Assembly (NCBI GenBank): GCA_030374805.1
Contig: JARGSG010000227.1
Span: 1 to 64,000 of the forward strand
DNA from: Gracilaria gracilis
Lineage: Eukaryota; Rhodophyta; Florideophyceae; Gracilariales; Gracilariaceae
DNA: 64,000 bases
Direction of reading: 5' to 3'
The position numbers were made by a program, and so were the translations under genes. The notes under the pieces are model-generated. The model was not told where the DNA came from, ran no database searches, and saw nothing but the letters and a program-made list of their open reading frames with translations. Shown in pieces: positions 22,461 to 32,775 of the stretch; the first letter of the stretch is position 1; every line of letters starts with the position of its first letter.

Positions 22461-24585
22461 TTAGTTTTTCTGAGCAGATTCCGCTGGAGGCGTGTGCTCA
22501 ATGTTCTCAACCATTAATGCCTGGACACCAGCGGCAGAACCATCTGCAGTAGCGGTTGAATTTCCCTCGCGAGGGGTACGGGGGTGAGAGCTCACCATGT
22601 TCTGGGCAATCGGAGCCGCAATTGTTCGTGGAATATTCATCTTCGCGCGGATGTACGATGCCATCGGAACAGAAGCCTTCTCCTCAGGTGAGAGGGATTC
22701 GTAGTTGGCAATGACTTGTGCCCATTCACGCATGGTTAAAACGCACTGCGGAGAAGTATGCCCTCGCGTATAGCAGAGGTGACAGATCAATCCAACAATG
22801 GCATTGACGTTCCGAGTATTCGAGAATCGCACCGCTGGGCGGGAAGCTTGCCAGCCAGGCCGTGAAGCCCGGGTTCCACCGTTCTCATATGACAGTCGAG
22901 GCGGTCGAATTCGGTTCGAACCTGCATACAGCAGTGTATTGTCCGGAGCCGTTGGAAACGAGGCATCCGTGGTTGAGGGCAGCTCCGTTGTCGGGATTGA
23001 AAGCACGTCGTTACGGGCAAAGTGCACCTGATCATACTCCTTTTGGGAGTGTTCATCAGCCAGCATTGACGCCGACGGGGTTCCCGATTTTAACATCAAC
23101 GCTTTAGCGGACTTCAACCGGGTACCCGGGACTCGTGCGCGTAGCGCATCGCCTTCGGCGCGTGCATACCGCACCAGTTCCAAGTACGTAGTCTTACGGT
23201 TCTCTTCACGGCGACGGGCCACTAGAGTCCGTATAGCCGGGTCTAGTCCATCAACGAACATGGTACAACGCTCTTGAGCGGAATAAACATTGCCTTAACG
23301 GTGGAAGGCCTTATTCAGGCGCACCGAGTAATCGGTTTCCGTTTCGCCGGGGCGTTGTTTAGTGTCTCTCAGAGCGAGGATAGGCGACTGGATGGCGGTA
23401 CCAGTAGCATAGGACCTCAGTAGATACTGAACTGCTTCAGGCCAGCAAGTAACCCCTCCTTCAGAGGCGCGCGATGAACCTCTTACAGAGTTGTACTGAT
23501 CTTCCGCAAGTCCGCGTAGAAAATAGGGCAGCGCGACAAACGCCTGTCCTTCATTCATCCCAAGGATGTCGGCTTCCGCTACCAAGCGTGATAGGAAATC
23601 CAACACCAAGATGGGATCATCGCCTGTAAACAGTTGATTACGGAGCGACAGCTGCATCCGTTTGATACAGTCTTTGACGTTTCCCGTCCCACGGGGGGTT
23701 CTATCCAATGAGGAGTCCTCCAGACGGTAATACCAGTATGACAACAGTTTCTTGTAGAGCAGATTGGTAAGTTTCAACTCCTTTAATCCAGAGTGCTTCG
23801 TTCCCTTCGAGCGGGCGCGTATCACACCTTGGGTGGCTGATGACCGCTTTGAGCGTGACGAACGCTCACGAGGGGCTTCTTCTACCGACGAGTCGGACGA
23901 ATCAGACCCGGTTGACCGGCATGAAGAAAGAGAAGATGCTGACGAATCAGAGAGATGGTTCTTGCGCTCCTTGCGTGCTTTGGATCCACTGACCTTCTTG
24001 TCACGGTGTGAAACAGCAACCGGCTCAGCCGTGCGATTGGCTCCAACCAGGACGGTTTGTTCCACCGTTTCTAGACGGGCGCGGAGGCGAGTAAACTTCT
24101 CAGCCACGTCCTCCACGAAATTAGCGGGTCCTCGAAAAGCTTCCAAGAGGGAGTTGACATCACCACGCAATACGCGGAGATCCTCAGAAAAGTCCTGCAA
24201 AACAGTGTCATCCACCTTCTTTCGAAGTAGCCACAACTCCTTAGCAAGGGTAGCATGGGCAGCCCGCGTGGAGCGGAGCTGCTCTTCCAGAGTTAGGTGG
24301 GTTGGGGTCATTGACAGTAGCCCTCAGAGGTGCCTCCGGAGTCGGAGCTACGGAAGGGACCGTACCTTCTACCATAGGGGCGGGACCAGCAAGGGCAGAA
24401 GCTGGTCCATCACCTCGATGGGGGTTGATCAACGACATGGGCGGAAGTCGAGTGGTCGTCGGCACATCTTCAGTAGCCGGCATCCCTTCGGTCTGGGACC
24501 GTGAAAGGGTGGGGATCCGTGACGAAAGTGGCGGATCCGATCTTCCAGTCTGACTGCGTGTCTTCGGACGATCTGAAAGCGTCAT
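22461..24585 (-). pseudogene. Gypsy gag (capsid and zinc knuckle), with frameshift and stop
   Basis: Gag begins at an ATG (24585) with a Pro/Ser/Thr-rich segment, shifts frame near 24290 into a coiled-coil stretch (LTLEEQLRSTRAAHATLAKE) and a Ser-rich linker, then the capsid-like domain. The frame stops at TAA 23295-23297 in RLNKAFHR*GN and continues in the same frame with the typical FVDGLDPAIRTLV block. A CCHC zinc knuckle follows near 22760 (CHLCYTRGHTSPQC; spacing C-x2-C-x4-H-x4-C), which binds element RNA. The stop at 22461 ends gag just before the protease frame. Confidence 0.8.
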
Positions 24586-24651
24586 GAGAAGAACAACCGT
24601 ACAACGGGCTAATCGACAGCCAATTGGCTGGGACTTCCAGTGAACTTCCAA

Positions 24652-25530
24652 ATGGACACAAGGGCAAAAGGACTAACCTCGCCACGAGTGAATTCACGAG
24701 TGAATCTTCCGACAAAACTAGTCGTTTCTAAGTCGGAAGACCACTTGTAGAGCAACGTCTTTGGCGGGAAAAGCGCAGGCTCACGAAGACGTTCGGAATC
24801 TTCCCCTCGACAGGGCAGCAGAGCGAACAGAGCACTCTGGGAATGACACAGCTAAGCCGGGTGTAAATCCGAGGTCAAACCACCACGACAAGCGTCGGAG
24901 CGTTAGGCTGAGTAGTAGTCGGTAGAGATCCACGTGTTCACACGGTCACGAGATGAGTCCTCGAAAGAGAGTAGCACGGCAACGACAAGGTGTCGGAAAC
25001 GGGCCACTGAGAACAGGGCAAAACGGCAAACCCAAAAAAGGGGAGAAAGCAAACCACCAGAGTAGGGAAGAGAGAGAGAGAATAAAGTAAACCCAATACA
25101 GGGGTGAGTATACGAAAATAGGTCGGAACGACACACACAAATAGTGGTTATACTCTGAGCGCCACAAGGGTGGGTAACTATACGTAAACAACGCAGTCGT
25201 CACTCCACTTGGAGGTGAACAATCCGCGAAGGCGTGATAGTTAGAGCCAGAAGCCCTTGCTTGGCAAGGGGTAGTTTACTTGGGGGAGCGGTGCTCAACC
25301 CTCTAAGCACTGAGCTCGGCGCACCACTGACAGTGGGTGCGCTGGGCAAAATAATCTATAAAATATCTAAGTAAATACAGCAATGCTGGGTGCACTGCCT
25401 CTGGCATATCCGTGCTACAAGTGTGCTAGTCACACCCGCTAAGCGGCGCGTCGAGCCGTGCAATCCACGTGTCCATGTGTGGAAATTACCTCAGCGAGGC
25501 GACACGCTAATAGCGGTGTAGCTCATATAT
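24652..25530 (-). repeat. Presumed leader and 5' LTR region of the Gypsy element
   Basis: Non-coding stretch upstream of gag. It includes a minus-strand TATA-like TTTTATAGATTA near 25360, a CT-rich tract near 25070 and an E2F-like TTTTCCCGCCAAA at 24760-24772 (minus). No second copy exists in the window, so assignment as LTR is by position only. Microsatellite AG repeats lie at about 25066-25080. Confidence 0.35.
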
Positions 25531-25925
25531 ATCTACTAACGCATGATGCGGAAATTAACTAAGTACCTCAAATCGCCTCCAAGGAGTGTTGTCCTTCAGT
25601 TTTGGTCGTGGGGAACCGAATACGTTTTGGGTGTTTCAGGGTGCTTGTGTAATACAGGGGAAAGAGCAAGCGCAACCATTCCTGAATTCAAATGTTTCCG
25701 TGCAAAGGAAGAAAAGATCTGTCGAGATATCTGTTGCAATATTCGCTGCTGGGGCGCAGAGTCGCGTTCATGAAAACATCAGAAAGTTAATGGTATTTTT
25801 GTCTCTCACTTATGAAGTTTTCAATTTGACGACTAACGCATGGCTCAGTTCCTCAGTTCTCGTCATTTTGCAGTGCAACACCCGCAACCTGCCCGTTAAA
25901 TTCAAAGTCCAAATCTTCTCCTGCT

Positions 25926-26598
25926 GTGAAAAGGGACTATGCGTTGAAGATTCTTGCCACCAATGAGCATTTAACGAAGAACGACTTCAAAGACGCGTGG
26001 TCTGCTGCATGTTACGCTGGAATTAGTGAAGCTATTTCAACCGCTAAATCGGCAAAGAACAATATGAACGGACATGAAGTTGGTTCAAATCTACCGCAGT
26101 ACTCTACAGATATTCTGATATCAAATCAATTGCAAATGAGTTTATTTTCTTTAGGTTTTGTTACAGTTAGGGTAAGTGCGGATTAACTTCTCTTTGATGT
26201 GAACTTGTTTTTAACATGTTAAGTTTTTTTAGATACGCAAAGAAATTCAGGGAATTGGAAGTCTAAGAGGAGGGGGCATGAAACGTTCACATGCTCCATT
26301 TTGGGCAAAGGAGGTTTTGCAGATTAATGACTTCCAAGAAAAAGGGGATGTAGATGAAGATGCTTTCTTGGGATCCCCAGAAAGCTTTGCTGTGGGTATT
26401 TTGAGCGCGGTGAATGTTGTTAGAGCTACTATCTCTATAAACAGATGTATATACAATGTGTACGAAAGAATGCTGTTGTGGTTCGACGGAGTTCGCTCAC
26501 AAGCAAATAATACGGATTGTCTATTATCCGTGCTCTTTTCTTATTGTTTTGTTTCTTCATTCTTCTTCTTCGCTTTTTTCACTTCATGCTCCAACTGA
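25926..26598 (+). CDS. Unknown spliced gene, 3' part, next to the hAT insertion
   Basis: An open frame up to 26171 joins through a well-formed 61-nt intron (26172-26232, GTAAGT...TTTTTTTAG) to an open frame ending at 26596-26598; both phases agree. The upstream limit is unclear: the frame has no ATG before 26064, and an acceptor-like TTTTGCAG at 25864-25871 with a GACTAACGC branch sequence before it suggests a further exon from about 25586-25790. The joined product is Lys/Ala-rich early and ends with a hydrophobic stretch (LLSVLFSYCFVSSFFFFAFF) that could be a membrane segment or intron read-in. I recognise no domain. The hAT element begins 13 bp after the stop and may have truncated the gene. 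Confidence 0.4.
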
Positions 26599-26610
26599 TA
26601 CTCTTCTTCC

Positions 26611-26630
26611 CAGGGCCGTATTTGTGACTG
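26611..26630 (+). repeat. hAT left terminal inverted repeat
   Basis: CAGGGCCGTATTTGTGACTG; pairs with the right end at 29513-29532 with one mismatch. Preceded by the target duplication at 26603-26610. Confidence 0.88.
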
Positions 26631-26774
26631 CGGATTTTGGGAGGTTCTTCGTCACAAGTCATGGCCGTTTTGGCGAAAGTCAGTCAACAGAGTCAATTTG
26701 TAGTCAAATGAAGCTCCTCAGTTATATAAAACGCCTCGTAACTTCAATAGCATTGAAGGATCTTTATTACATTG

Positions 26775-29132
26775 CTACGCATTAACCACGTGCTGTGCGA
26801 CTTTCGTGACGGTATCACGAAAGGCTACAGCTGTGGGATGCAGAAGAGAACTTTGCGGCATTCGAATGTGTTGCAGCTCACTTCTAACATATGCACGTAT
26901 TACCTTCGTCATTTCAAGAGTACCAGAGAGAACAGATTGTCTTTGGTTGCCTTCAACACGGCCGAGATTGCTAAATAAACGCTCTGCGGGAGCGGAAGAA
27001 GCCTGTCCGGACAGCACAGCACGCGCAACGCAATTGAACGGAACTGGACTTATTAGACCCCGTTCGTTGTTCACAACTTTCCAGTACTGCAATGTAGTGT
27101 ACGGCTCTCGTCTTCCAACACTATCCAATTTAGCCATCATATCATTGTTAAAAAGCCGAAATATAACCCTCAACTCTTCCTCTTTTGACGACAGCGAAGG
27201 GTCTAGCTCAACTGCCTCACGCACCACAGCACACCGAACCACCTCTTTATAATTCTCTCTTTCTTCTGCGGAGCAGTCTAAGAAGTCGAGATTGCACTCG
27301 TTGACATCAAGGAGCGCTGCGCAATGAAAAAGCAACATACGACGTGGTTTTCTGATAGACAGCGGTGGCGCACTTACCACTGAACTCTCCTCAAATAAAA
27401 GCTCAGGTTCATCTCCAAACTCTTCATCGGGCCTCCATGCTGCAGCACTCGATGGGACCTGCTTCCAAAGATCTCCTAGCCGATGCAATATGCGTTCTGC
27501 TAATTGAACAGAAAGCTGCTTGGAGTGTACCTTTAACAATTTGCACCGACGAGCTGCATCTCGAGCAGCATCTGCCTTCGCCGTACTCTGGCGACAACCG
27601 AGGGCGGAGAGAACACCACTTCCATCTAATCAATTTATAATATCAGAACCAGAAGCTTCATTAGCGGAGAACGCCTGCATTTCACCGGCCATAATCAAAA
27701 GTGTTTCGTAAAGTTCTCGCAGCAACCAGGGGGCTCGAGAAAGTGTCACTTTCTTATCTGCTTCCAGCATGCGCGCAACGCGGCGAACCTCTGCCAGAAC
27801 GTAGACGAACTCAGCAAGTGTGTCAGTTTGGTTCTCTGAAAGCTGCGGTAGATCGCTTCCACTAATTTCCAACTCTTCGGCAACCTCTGAAATTGTATGA
27901 ATACGCGTGAGATACGTGAGCATCGCTCCCGGTCTTGAGTGCCACCTTGTAGGTATATCGTGCTTTAGTTTTTGCAGTCGATCATTTGGAACACCCTCGT
28001 CTAATTGCTTCTGAAACAAGAGCTGTGACGCTTTAGAACGATGATTAAAATAAGACGTCACTTTTTTCACGTGATTCATGAATATCTGCCACGGAGTGCC
28101 ATCAATAAAGACATCGTACACGCCCAGAGCAATCGTATGAACAACAAATCTTACAGAACCAACATAATTCGTAAGTAAATCAACCGCTAACGCCCTCGCG
28201 GCTTCGTTGTCACTTGTGGCTGTCGATAGATTAATAGAATCACATCCTACTAACGGACTTTCACTAAGAACATTATCCATAATATCCCGCAGCTGCTCTG
28301 CGTTCTTTGACGCATCACCTATATTCAATGTAGTTAACGGAAAACTTCGGATGCACCACTCTTCATCAATATAGTGCCATGTCATTCCTAGTAGAGGTGC
28401 ACCAAGAGCTGCACTCCACCCATCGACTTTGAGACTCGCAGTAACTGCAGCTGTCGCACCTGCCTTTAGTAGGTTGCACACAGCCTCGTAGGTGTCAAGG
28501 AGGGCTTTGTCTAAAGAGGTTTTGCTCGAAAACACCGCTCGTGGTCCAAACAAGTCAATAAGACCCTGCAAAAGGGGTGATCCGATCCGACTCATCAGTG
28601 TTTCTGTTGCACAGGAAAACAAAATTGAGCCAACTGTTTGCATCACTATCCTCTCAGGAGTTGCTGCATCTACTTTCAGACTTCTCGGAGTGCTATGCGA
28701 CGCGTGTGAAGTGTTGGAGCGCAGCTTTTTTCTTTTCTAGACTTGTTCGACGCGATTTTTTTCCTTCAGAATAAAGGTCGCCAGTTCTGACGCTGTTGCA
28801 TTCGATTTCGTTAACAAAAGTAGCCTTTGACGTGCTTTGCTTTGCTTCAAAACGTAATGGTCTACGATATTGGATGTAGATATATTCTTCTTCAATGCAC
28901 CTGTTGCGTTGCATAAATGGAATTTTAACTGCCCACGATGGCCTTCCCTTGTCACCGTTGCTGCGTGTGTACTCCATACTGAGGTATTGGGGCTAGAACT
29001 TGGCCACCCCTTTTTTGTTCTGCTGCGAAGTTGATGTTCTTTTTGTTTTGCAATAACTGCATGTGCTTTCACTTGCGTTGCGGATTGGCTCTCTTCAATT
29101 AGTGAGAGGGAGTCAAATTTGGTTGTGGACAT
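26775..29132 (-). pseudogene. hAT transposase, open except for two in-frame stops
   Basis: From the ATG at 29132 one frame runs 786 codons to the stop at 26775, broken only by TAG at 28737-28739 and TGA at 27630-27632. The N terminus has a degenerate BED-finger-like stretch (SVWSTHAATV...FHLCN...VDHY). The catalytic core shows LKVDGWSAALGAPLLGMTWH (first Asp), TSDNEAARALAVDLL (second Asp), FVVHTIALGVYDV and IPTRWHSRPGAML. The C-terminal dimerisation block with the catalytic-type Glu is SAPAERLFSNLGRVEGNQRQ. The pattern is that of RNase-H-fold hAT transposases. Two nonsense mutations without any indel imply a young inactive copy, or translation by readthrough. Nearly the whole element is this gene. 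Confidence 0.9.
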
Positions 29133-29512
29133 TGTGGATTACCATAAAAGATATGAAGACGGGAGGGGCTTGACAGGATTGCTGCGCAGAGTTCGGCGCA
29201 AAATCCGGCCGTTTGGAAGCTACTCTTGGAAGCAAGTCTTGGAAGCGTTTGATCTGCGAAGTTTGCAGTGCGAACGTTCAGCCGCTGATACTAGATTGAC
29301 AATCGCTGAACTTCAGCGTTTTTGAATCTGGTATTGTGTGGTAAAGCCACAATAATGTTGGGTCTTTGGTAGAAAGACCCCGATTGAGGGACGTACACGT
29401 TGCCAGAAGTGCCACGAAACACTACAGATGGTATACGTGTCTAGATGACTGACTTCTGTATCAGAATTGAAGTCAGTCAGTCAAATGCCGCCCATTTTTA
29501 CTCAAAGTCAGT

Positions 29513-29532
29513 CAGTCACAAATACGGGCCTG
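29513..29532 (-). repeat. hAT right terminal inverted repeat
   Basis: Plus-strand CAGTCACAAATACGGGCCTG, the inverse of the left terminus. Followed by the target duplication at 29533-29540. Confidence 0.88.
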
Positions 29533-29540
29533 CTTCTTAG

Positions 29541-30172
29541 TGATGAGCAAAAGAATGTTCTTAGGGAAATGCGAACGGTAGCGTCTGAGTGTGGTTTTTG
29601 TAGTTACTAATGAGCAAATGCTTTTAATGAATGTACTTGATATTGTTGATATCCTATTCGTCACAGTAATTTGACGTGCTATTGTCAGTACTTTCTTGTT
29701 GCATAAGATTTGAGCAACATGTAGCATCTATGCAGATTCTCAGTACATGTGTTCAAGAAATAATGCTATCCAAACTTTTGTATGTCCATGGCCGTATGCC
29801 AATACACTGTACATTTGCGTTTTCCCGCCAAAAAAAACGAACCCCTCAAAATTTCATTGAAACCGAACTCAAACGAAGGCACCAGCCGCCAAAGTCCGCC
29901 CCTGAAGTCGTCTCGCCCTTGGCAGGCAGAAACGAGAAGAGCGCAAGCGAAGGGAATGATATCATCATATAAACCACATCACTCTAAGAGTGAGTTCTCG
30001 AGACGCCCTTTAATCCAACTTTGTGCTCTTCTACATTTCTCCCACCCACCACACGTCTGAAATCAACCAGTTTTACCCCAGCCATTGCCCATCCGGTCCC
30101 TATCCTGTCATCAATAGTGCCATTTTCTGACCTTTGAAACCGATCACAGTTCGAAGCAACCACTGTGAAGTT
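29541..30172. other. Spacer and presumed promoter of the PSF2 gene
   Basis: No convincing open frame. It holds the E2F-type site described separately, and pyrimidine-rich sequence (about 30015-30060) just before the PSF2 start codon. Confidence 0.4.
29820..29833. promoter_or_regulatory. E2F/DP-type site upstream of PSF2
   Basis: TTTTCCCGCCAAAA is a near-perfect E2F consensus readable from either strand, about 340 bp upstream of the PSF2 start codon. Replication genes are classic E2F targets in animals, plants and green algae. Use here is inferred from sequence and position only. Confidence 0.45.
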
Positions 30173-31063
30173 ATGGGAGCGAAAACGGGTGTGAACGCCT
30201 CACAGGCACATGAATCAGAGCTGGCTTTTCAGCGCTCAGAATTCTTCGCAGAAGACGAACTCATAGATATCAATCCTATGGTTAGGTTTGGTGTCCTCAG
30301 TCTTATACGGGGTAATTTCGGGCCATTTGAACCCTCTATTACGACAACGGTTCGTTTACGCAACTCTATCTTGTAGAACGCATTCTCCAAGAGAACTAAC
30401 GTCTACATGCGCATCCGGAAACGGATTCGCTCCGATAAACAGGTTCCGCTGTGGCTTGCATTGGCGCTCAAGAAGGTACAACGGTGCAAAATAATTCCAC
30501 CTCGATGGTTGACGGTCCGCAATGTCGAAAAATACCTGTCTGACGAGCGAGAGAACGAGGATGAACTACAACCGATTCCCTTCTATTTCTCCGAAGTAAG
30601 TTTGATACTAGCACCATTCGATACGAGCGCATGACCAGCTGCATAGAGCAAGAAGCATAAGAATCCTAACCGCATTACCTGAATACAACTCGACTTCCAT
30701 GACGACAAACAGATTTCTTCCCTTTTATTCCATCACGCGCCTGACGATCTAGTGAACATCAACCACTTACGACGTTCTGTAGAAGACTTAGCCAATGTTC
30801 GTGAAAGCAAAATGCGAAAATGGATGCACTCCAACGTAAGAGATCGAGCAAATGCAATCAAGGTCAACAACCTGTCCATGCACGAAATTAACAAGCATAG
30901 ACCAGTCCTGACGCGTATACTCAACAATTTGTATGAAATCCATGTCACACCTGATGGTCGCGGACCCTTGTCAGACACCAACACTTCCACAAACCCGGCG
31001 TCAGAATCAGGTTCTCGCCCCGTTGGTGGTCGTCAGTTGCGTCGGGTCGGTCGACGAGATTAA
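30173..31063 (+). CDS. PSF2: GINS complex subunit PSF2
   Basis: PSF2 is one of four subunits of GINS, which with CDC45 and MCM2-7 forms the replicative helicase. Three exons (30173-30349, 30443-30595, 30713-31063) join in phase 0 to 226 residues. Intron 1 (93 nt) starts GTTCGT and ends AAACAG, with an AACTAAC branch; intron 2 (117 nt) starts GTAAGT and ends AAACAG, with TCCTAAC. Family landmarks: AEDELIDINPMV (residues about 25-36), RGNFGPFEP (about 46-54), VPLWLALALKK (60-70) spliced exactly across the exon 1/2 border, IIPPRWLTVRNVEKYLSDER, and NLSMHEINKHRPVLTRILN in exon 3. The C-terminal tail of about 40 residues is an Arg/Ser-rich extension. The ATG at 30173 is the first in frame. Confidence 0.92.
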
Positions 31064-31261
31064 ACCCCTTATCTCTTTATGAACGTTATCCATATGCTTT
31101 CGTTTGATACAGGATAAGGTAGCCGCATTTGTGGAACTCTAATGGCTTGAACGTGCCGCTCGACTGATATTAAAGCGCACGGCACAAAACTTCGAAACCT
31201 TCTAATCACATTTCCTGCACTTAGAAACTTCACTAGTAAAACTTGTATGGTTGCCGTTGGC

Positions 31262-32005
31262 TCAATAAAATCGTGGTGGTGGAGCGGTTTCCGGGACGCT
31301 CGCAAAACCAAATTGAGAAGCGCTGAACTGCTGCTCTTGAGCAGGTGTAATGTTCTGTGGCGACGAGGATGCCTGCGGGACATTCTGTTGCATTGAATGC
31401 GCCGCAGGTTGTTGTGGAAACGGAGAAGCTTGTGGTTGTTGTCCAAAAGACGCGCCTTGTCCGAAAGGATTACCGGGCGGTTGTGCGCTAAAAGGGTTAC
31501 CCATGTTCTGTTCGTGTTCCATGGCCATTTCTGCACCATGACTCTGGCCTCCGAATCCGCCGGAAAAGCCGCCGTTCTCCGCAAAAGGATCTCGCATTTG
31601 AATAGTGTTGCTGCCGAGAGGGGCGTGTGTTTGCCTACCTCCTCTTGACAAAGCGTCCACCTTCGCACGATGTGAAGCTACCATTTCTCCCTCTTTCTGA
31701 GAAACCTGTGGTGAAACGCCGCGGGCCGCCATAGCATACGACATTGCTCGCAGTTCTTCGGGAGAAACATCACCGGATAGTTCATTTCCTTTAGAAAGAT
31801 CCTCTCTGGACCCAATTACGCTGAGCGGCCATTGTGGTTGTGAGTCGTGGTGCTGCTTGTTACCGCGATTTGGCTTCGAAGATGGCGTCGCAAAAGGATC
31901 GTTGGAGGCATGGATGCCACCTCCGCTCGGAGGGTCAACGTGGTCGAATTTGCAGTTGTCGCCGAAGCGACAGCGCCCCAGTTGGTAGTACCTGCAAATA
32001 ACCAT
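31262..32005 (-). CDS. Nup42-like CCCH zinc-finger nucleoporin
   Basis: The protein begins MVICRYYQLGRCRFGDNC, a CCCH finger (C-x7-C-x5-C-x3-H) placed at the very N terminus as in Nup42/NUPL2/hCG1, the mRNA-export nucleoporin that docks Gle1 and DBP5 at the cytoplasmic face of the pore. A DVSPEELRAMSYAMAARG segment (about residues 78-95) matches the SPEEL segment of animal Nup42. The C-terminal half is rich in Gly, Gln and NPF/FG-type units (GNPFSAQ, GNPFGQ, SFGQQ, QFGFASV), as expected for a phase-forming nucleoporin. With 247 residues it is shorter than the human protein (about 420). It has no intron and is convergent with PSF2 (about 200 bp between stops). Confidence 0.82.
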   Translation of the reverse strand: MVICRYYQLGRCRFGDNCKFDHVDPPSGGGIHASNDPFATPSSKPNRGNKQHHDSQPQWPLSVIGSREDLSKGNELSGDVSPEELRAMSYAMAARGVSPQVSQKEGEMVASHRAKVDALSRGGRQTHAPLGSNTIQMRDPFAENGGFSGGFGGQSHGAEMAMEHEQNMGNPFSAQPPGNPFGQGASFGQQPQASPFPQQPAAHSMQQNVPQASSSPQNITPAQEQQFSASQFGFASVPETAPPPRFY

Positions 32006-32009
32006 GAAT

Positions 32010-32775
32010 CAGACGGAGGCCCAGTTAGTGTGCAACGGAAGCAGAGCAGGTTGGCTTTGATGCGAGCGCGACGTGCCTAGAGCGAAGTGCTCGCGCAGAG
32101 TGTTGACAACATAGATACCCCGGTCTTGTATCCACTCAAACGTGACCAGTTGCGGGCGCGTCTTTAAGTGAACATTTCGCTGGTGCGTGAGCGCACTCGC
32201 ATCGTGTGTGCAACACGTTGTTGCGCTGCCAAATTTTGCTGCTAGAATTTTCCAAATGCACCACTCTTTTCTACCCTTGTACTGTAGGGTTAGCGTTTTA
32301 CTACCTTGGTATGGATAGATAGCGGTCCCACGTTTTTACCGTGGCATGGACAGGGCTCTTGATCAGGTCCTCCCGCCAAGCGCCGAGAGTCCATTGATCC
32401 AGAATAGTCTATCTACCCCTCTAGCTAGCTAGTAGGTATCTACAAGTCAATGTGGCGCTGGATACTCTTCACGATGCACGTCTTCGAACGACCAACATCA
32501 TGTCCATGATGGACAGGGCGGGAGCCTCCAGCCTGGAGGCCAACAAGCGCTACTGGAGGTGCGATCAAATCAAGGCCAAAGTGTCAGCCTTCTATCCTTC
32601 ATAACCCTATTGCTCATCATGATGCACCATTGCTTCGAAGCAATGTACCCTGCAAGGTATTGCTTCCCTGCCCCATACTTCGAAACGTTCGTTTTCTGCC
32701 GTATTATCAAGGGCGTAGTGTTATGCTGACCCAAGAAGTAGCAACACTTCGCAAAAACATTTACGACATGTGAAC
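32010..32775. other. Spacer between Nup42-like gene and starch synthase
   Basis: No credible open frame. Short imperfect repeats of the type GGTATNNATAGAT and TAGCTAGCTAG (about 32310-32445) are present but show no larger structure. Confidence 0.4.

Larger units (their letters stand above)
16909..25530 (-). mobile_element. Dead Ty3/Gypsy chromovirus-type LTR retrotransposon
   Basis: Gag, protease, reverse transcriptase-RNase H, integrase and a C-terminal chromodomain follow each other on the minus strand, which is the Ty3/Gypsy chromovirus order. The coding part is 16909-24585; the stretch 24586-25530 is the presumed leader and 5' LTR, with the outer boundary only approximate. The element is inactive: gag has a frame change near 24290 and an in-frame TAA at 23295-23297, the frame changes again between protease and RT (about 21740), RT and integrase (about 19660) and within the linker (about 18180), and a 295-bp insertion splits the integrase tail. 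I could not find a matching pair of LTRs by eye, so the 3' LTR may be lost or diverged. Confidence 0.85.
26611..29532 (-). mobile_element. Complete hAT-family DNA transposon
   Basis: Terminal inverted repeats are CAGGGCCGTATTTGTGACTG at 26611-26630 and, read from the right end inwards, CAGGCCCGTATTTGTGACTG (29513-29532). The flanks CTTCTTCC (26603-26610) and CTTCTTAG (29533-29540) agree at 6 of 8 bases, the 8-bp target duplication expected of hAT elements. The only long frame inside is the minus-strand transposase. GTCAGTCA motifs recur just inside both ends, and the right subterminal region holds a hairpin (GACTGACTTC...GAAGTCAGTC, about 29446-29481). Confidence 0.9.

Noticed and set aside
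25066-25080. AG microsatellite
   Set aside because: Short simple repeat with no further structure.
25230-25335. tRNA-like sequence (minus strand GCTCAGTGCTTAGAG resembles a tRNA A box)
   Set aside because: The anticodon arm does not pair and no B box (GGTTCGANTCC) follows at the right distance. It lies in the presumed Gypsy LTR/leader.
26775-29132. Reassigned or readthrough stop codons as explanation for the hAT frame
   Set aside because: Intact genes in the window end with TAA, TAG and TGA alike, and a dead transposon with two nonsense mutations is simpler. Readthrough is not excluded.
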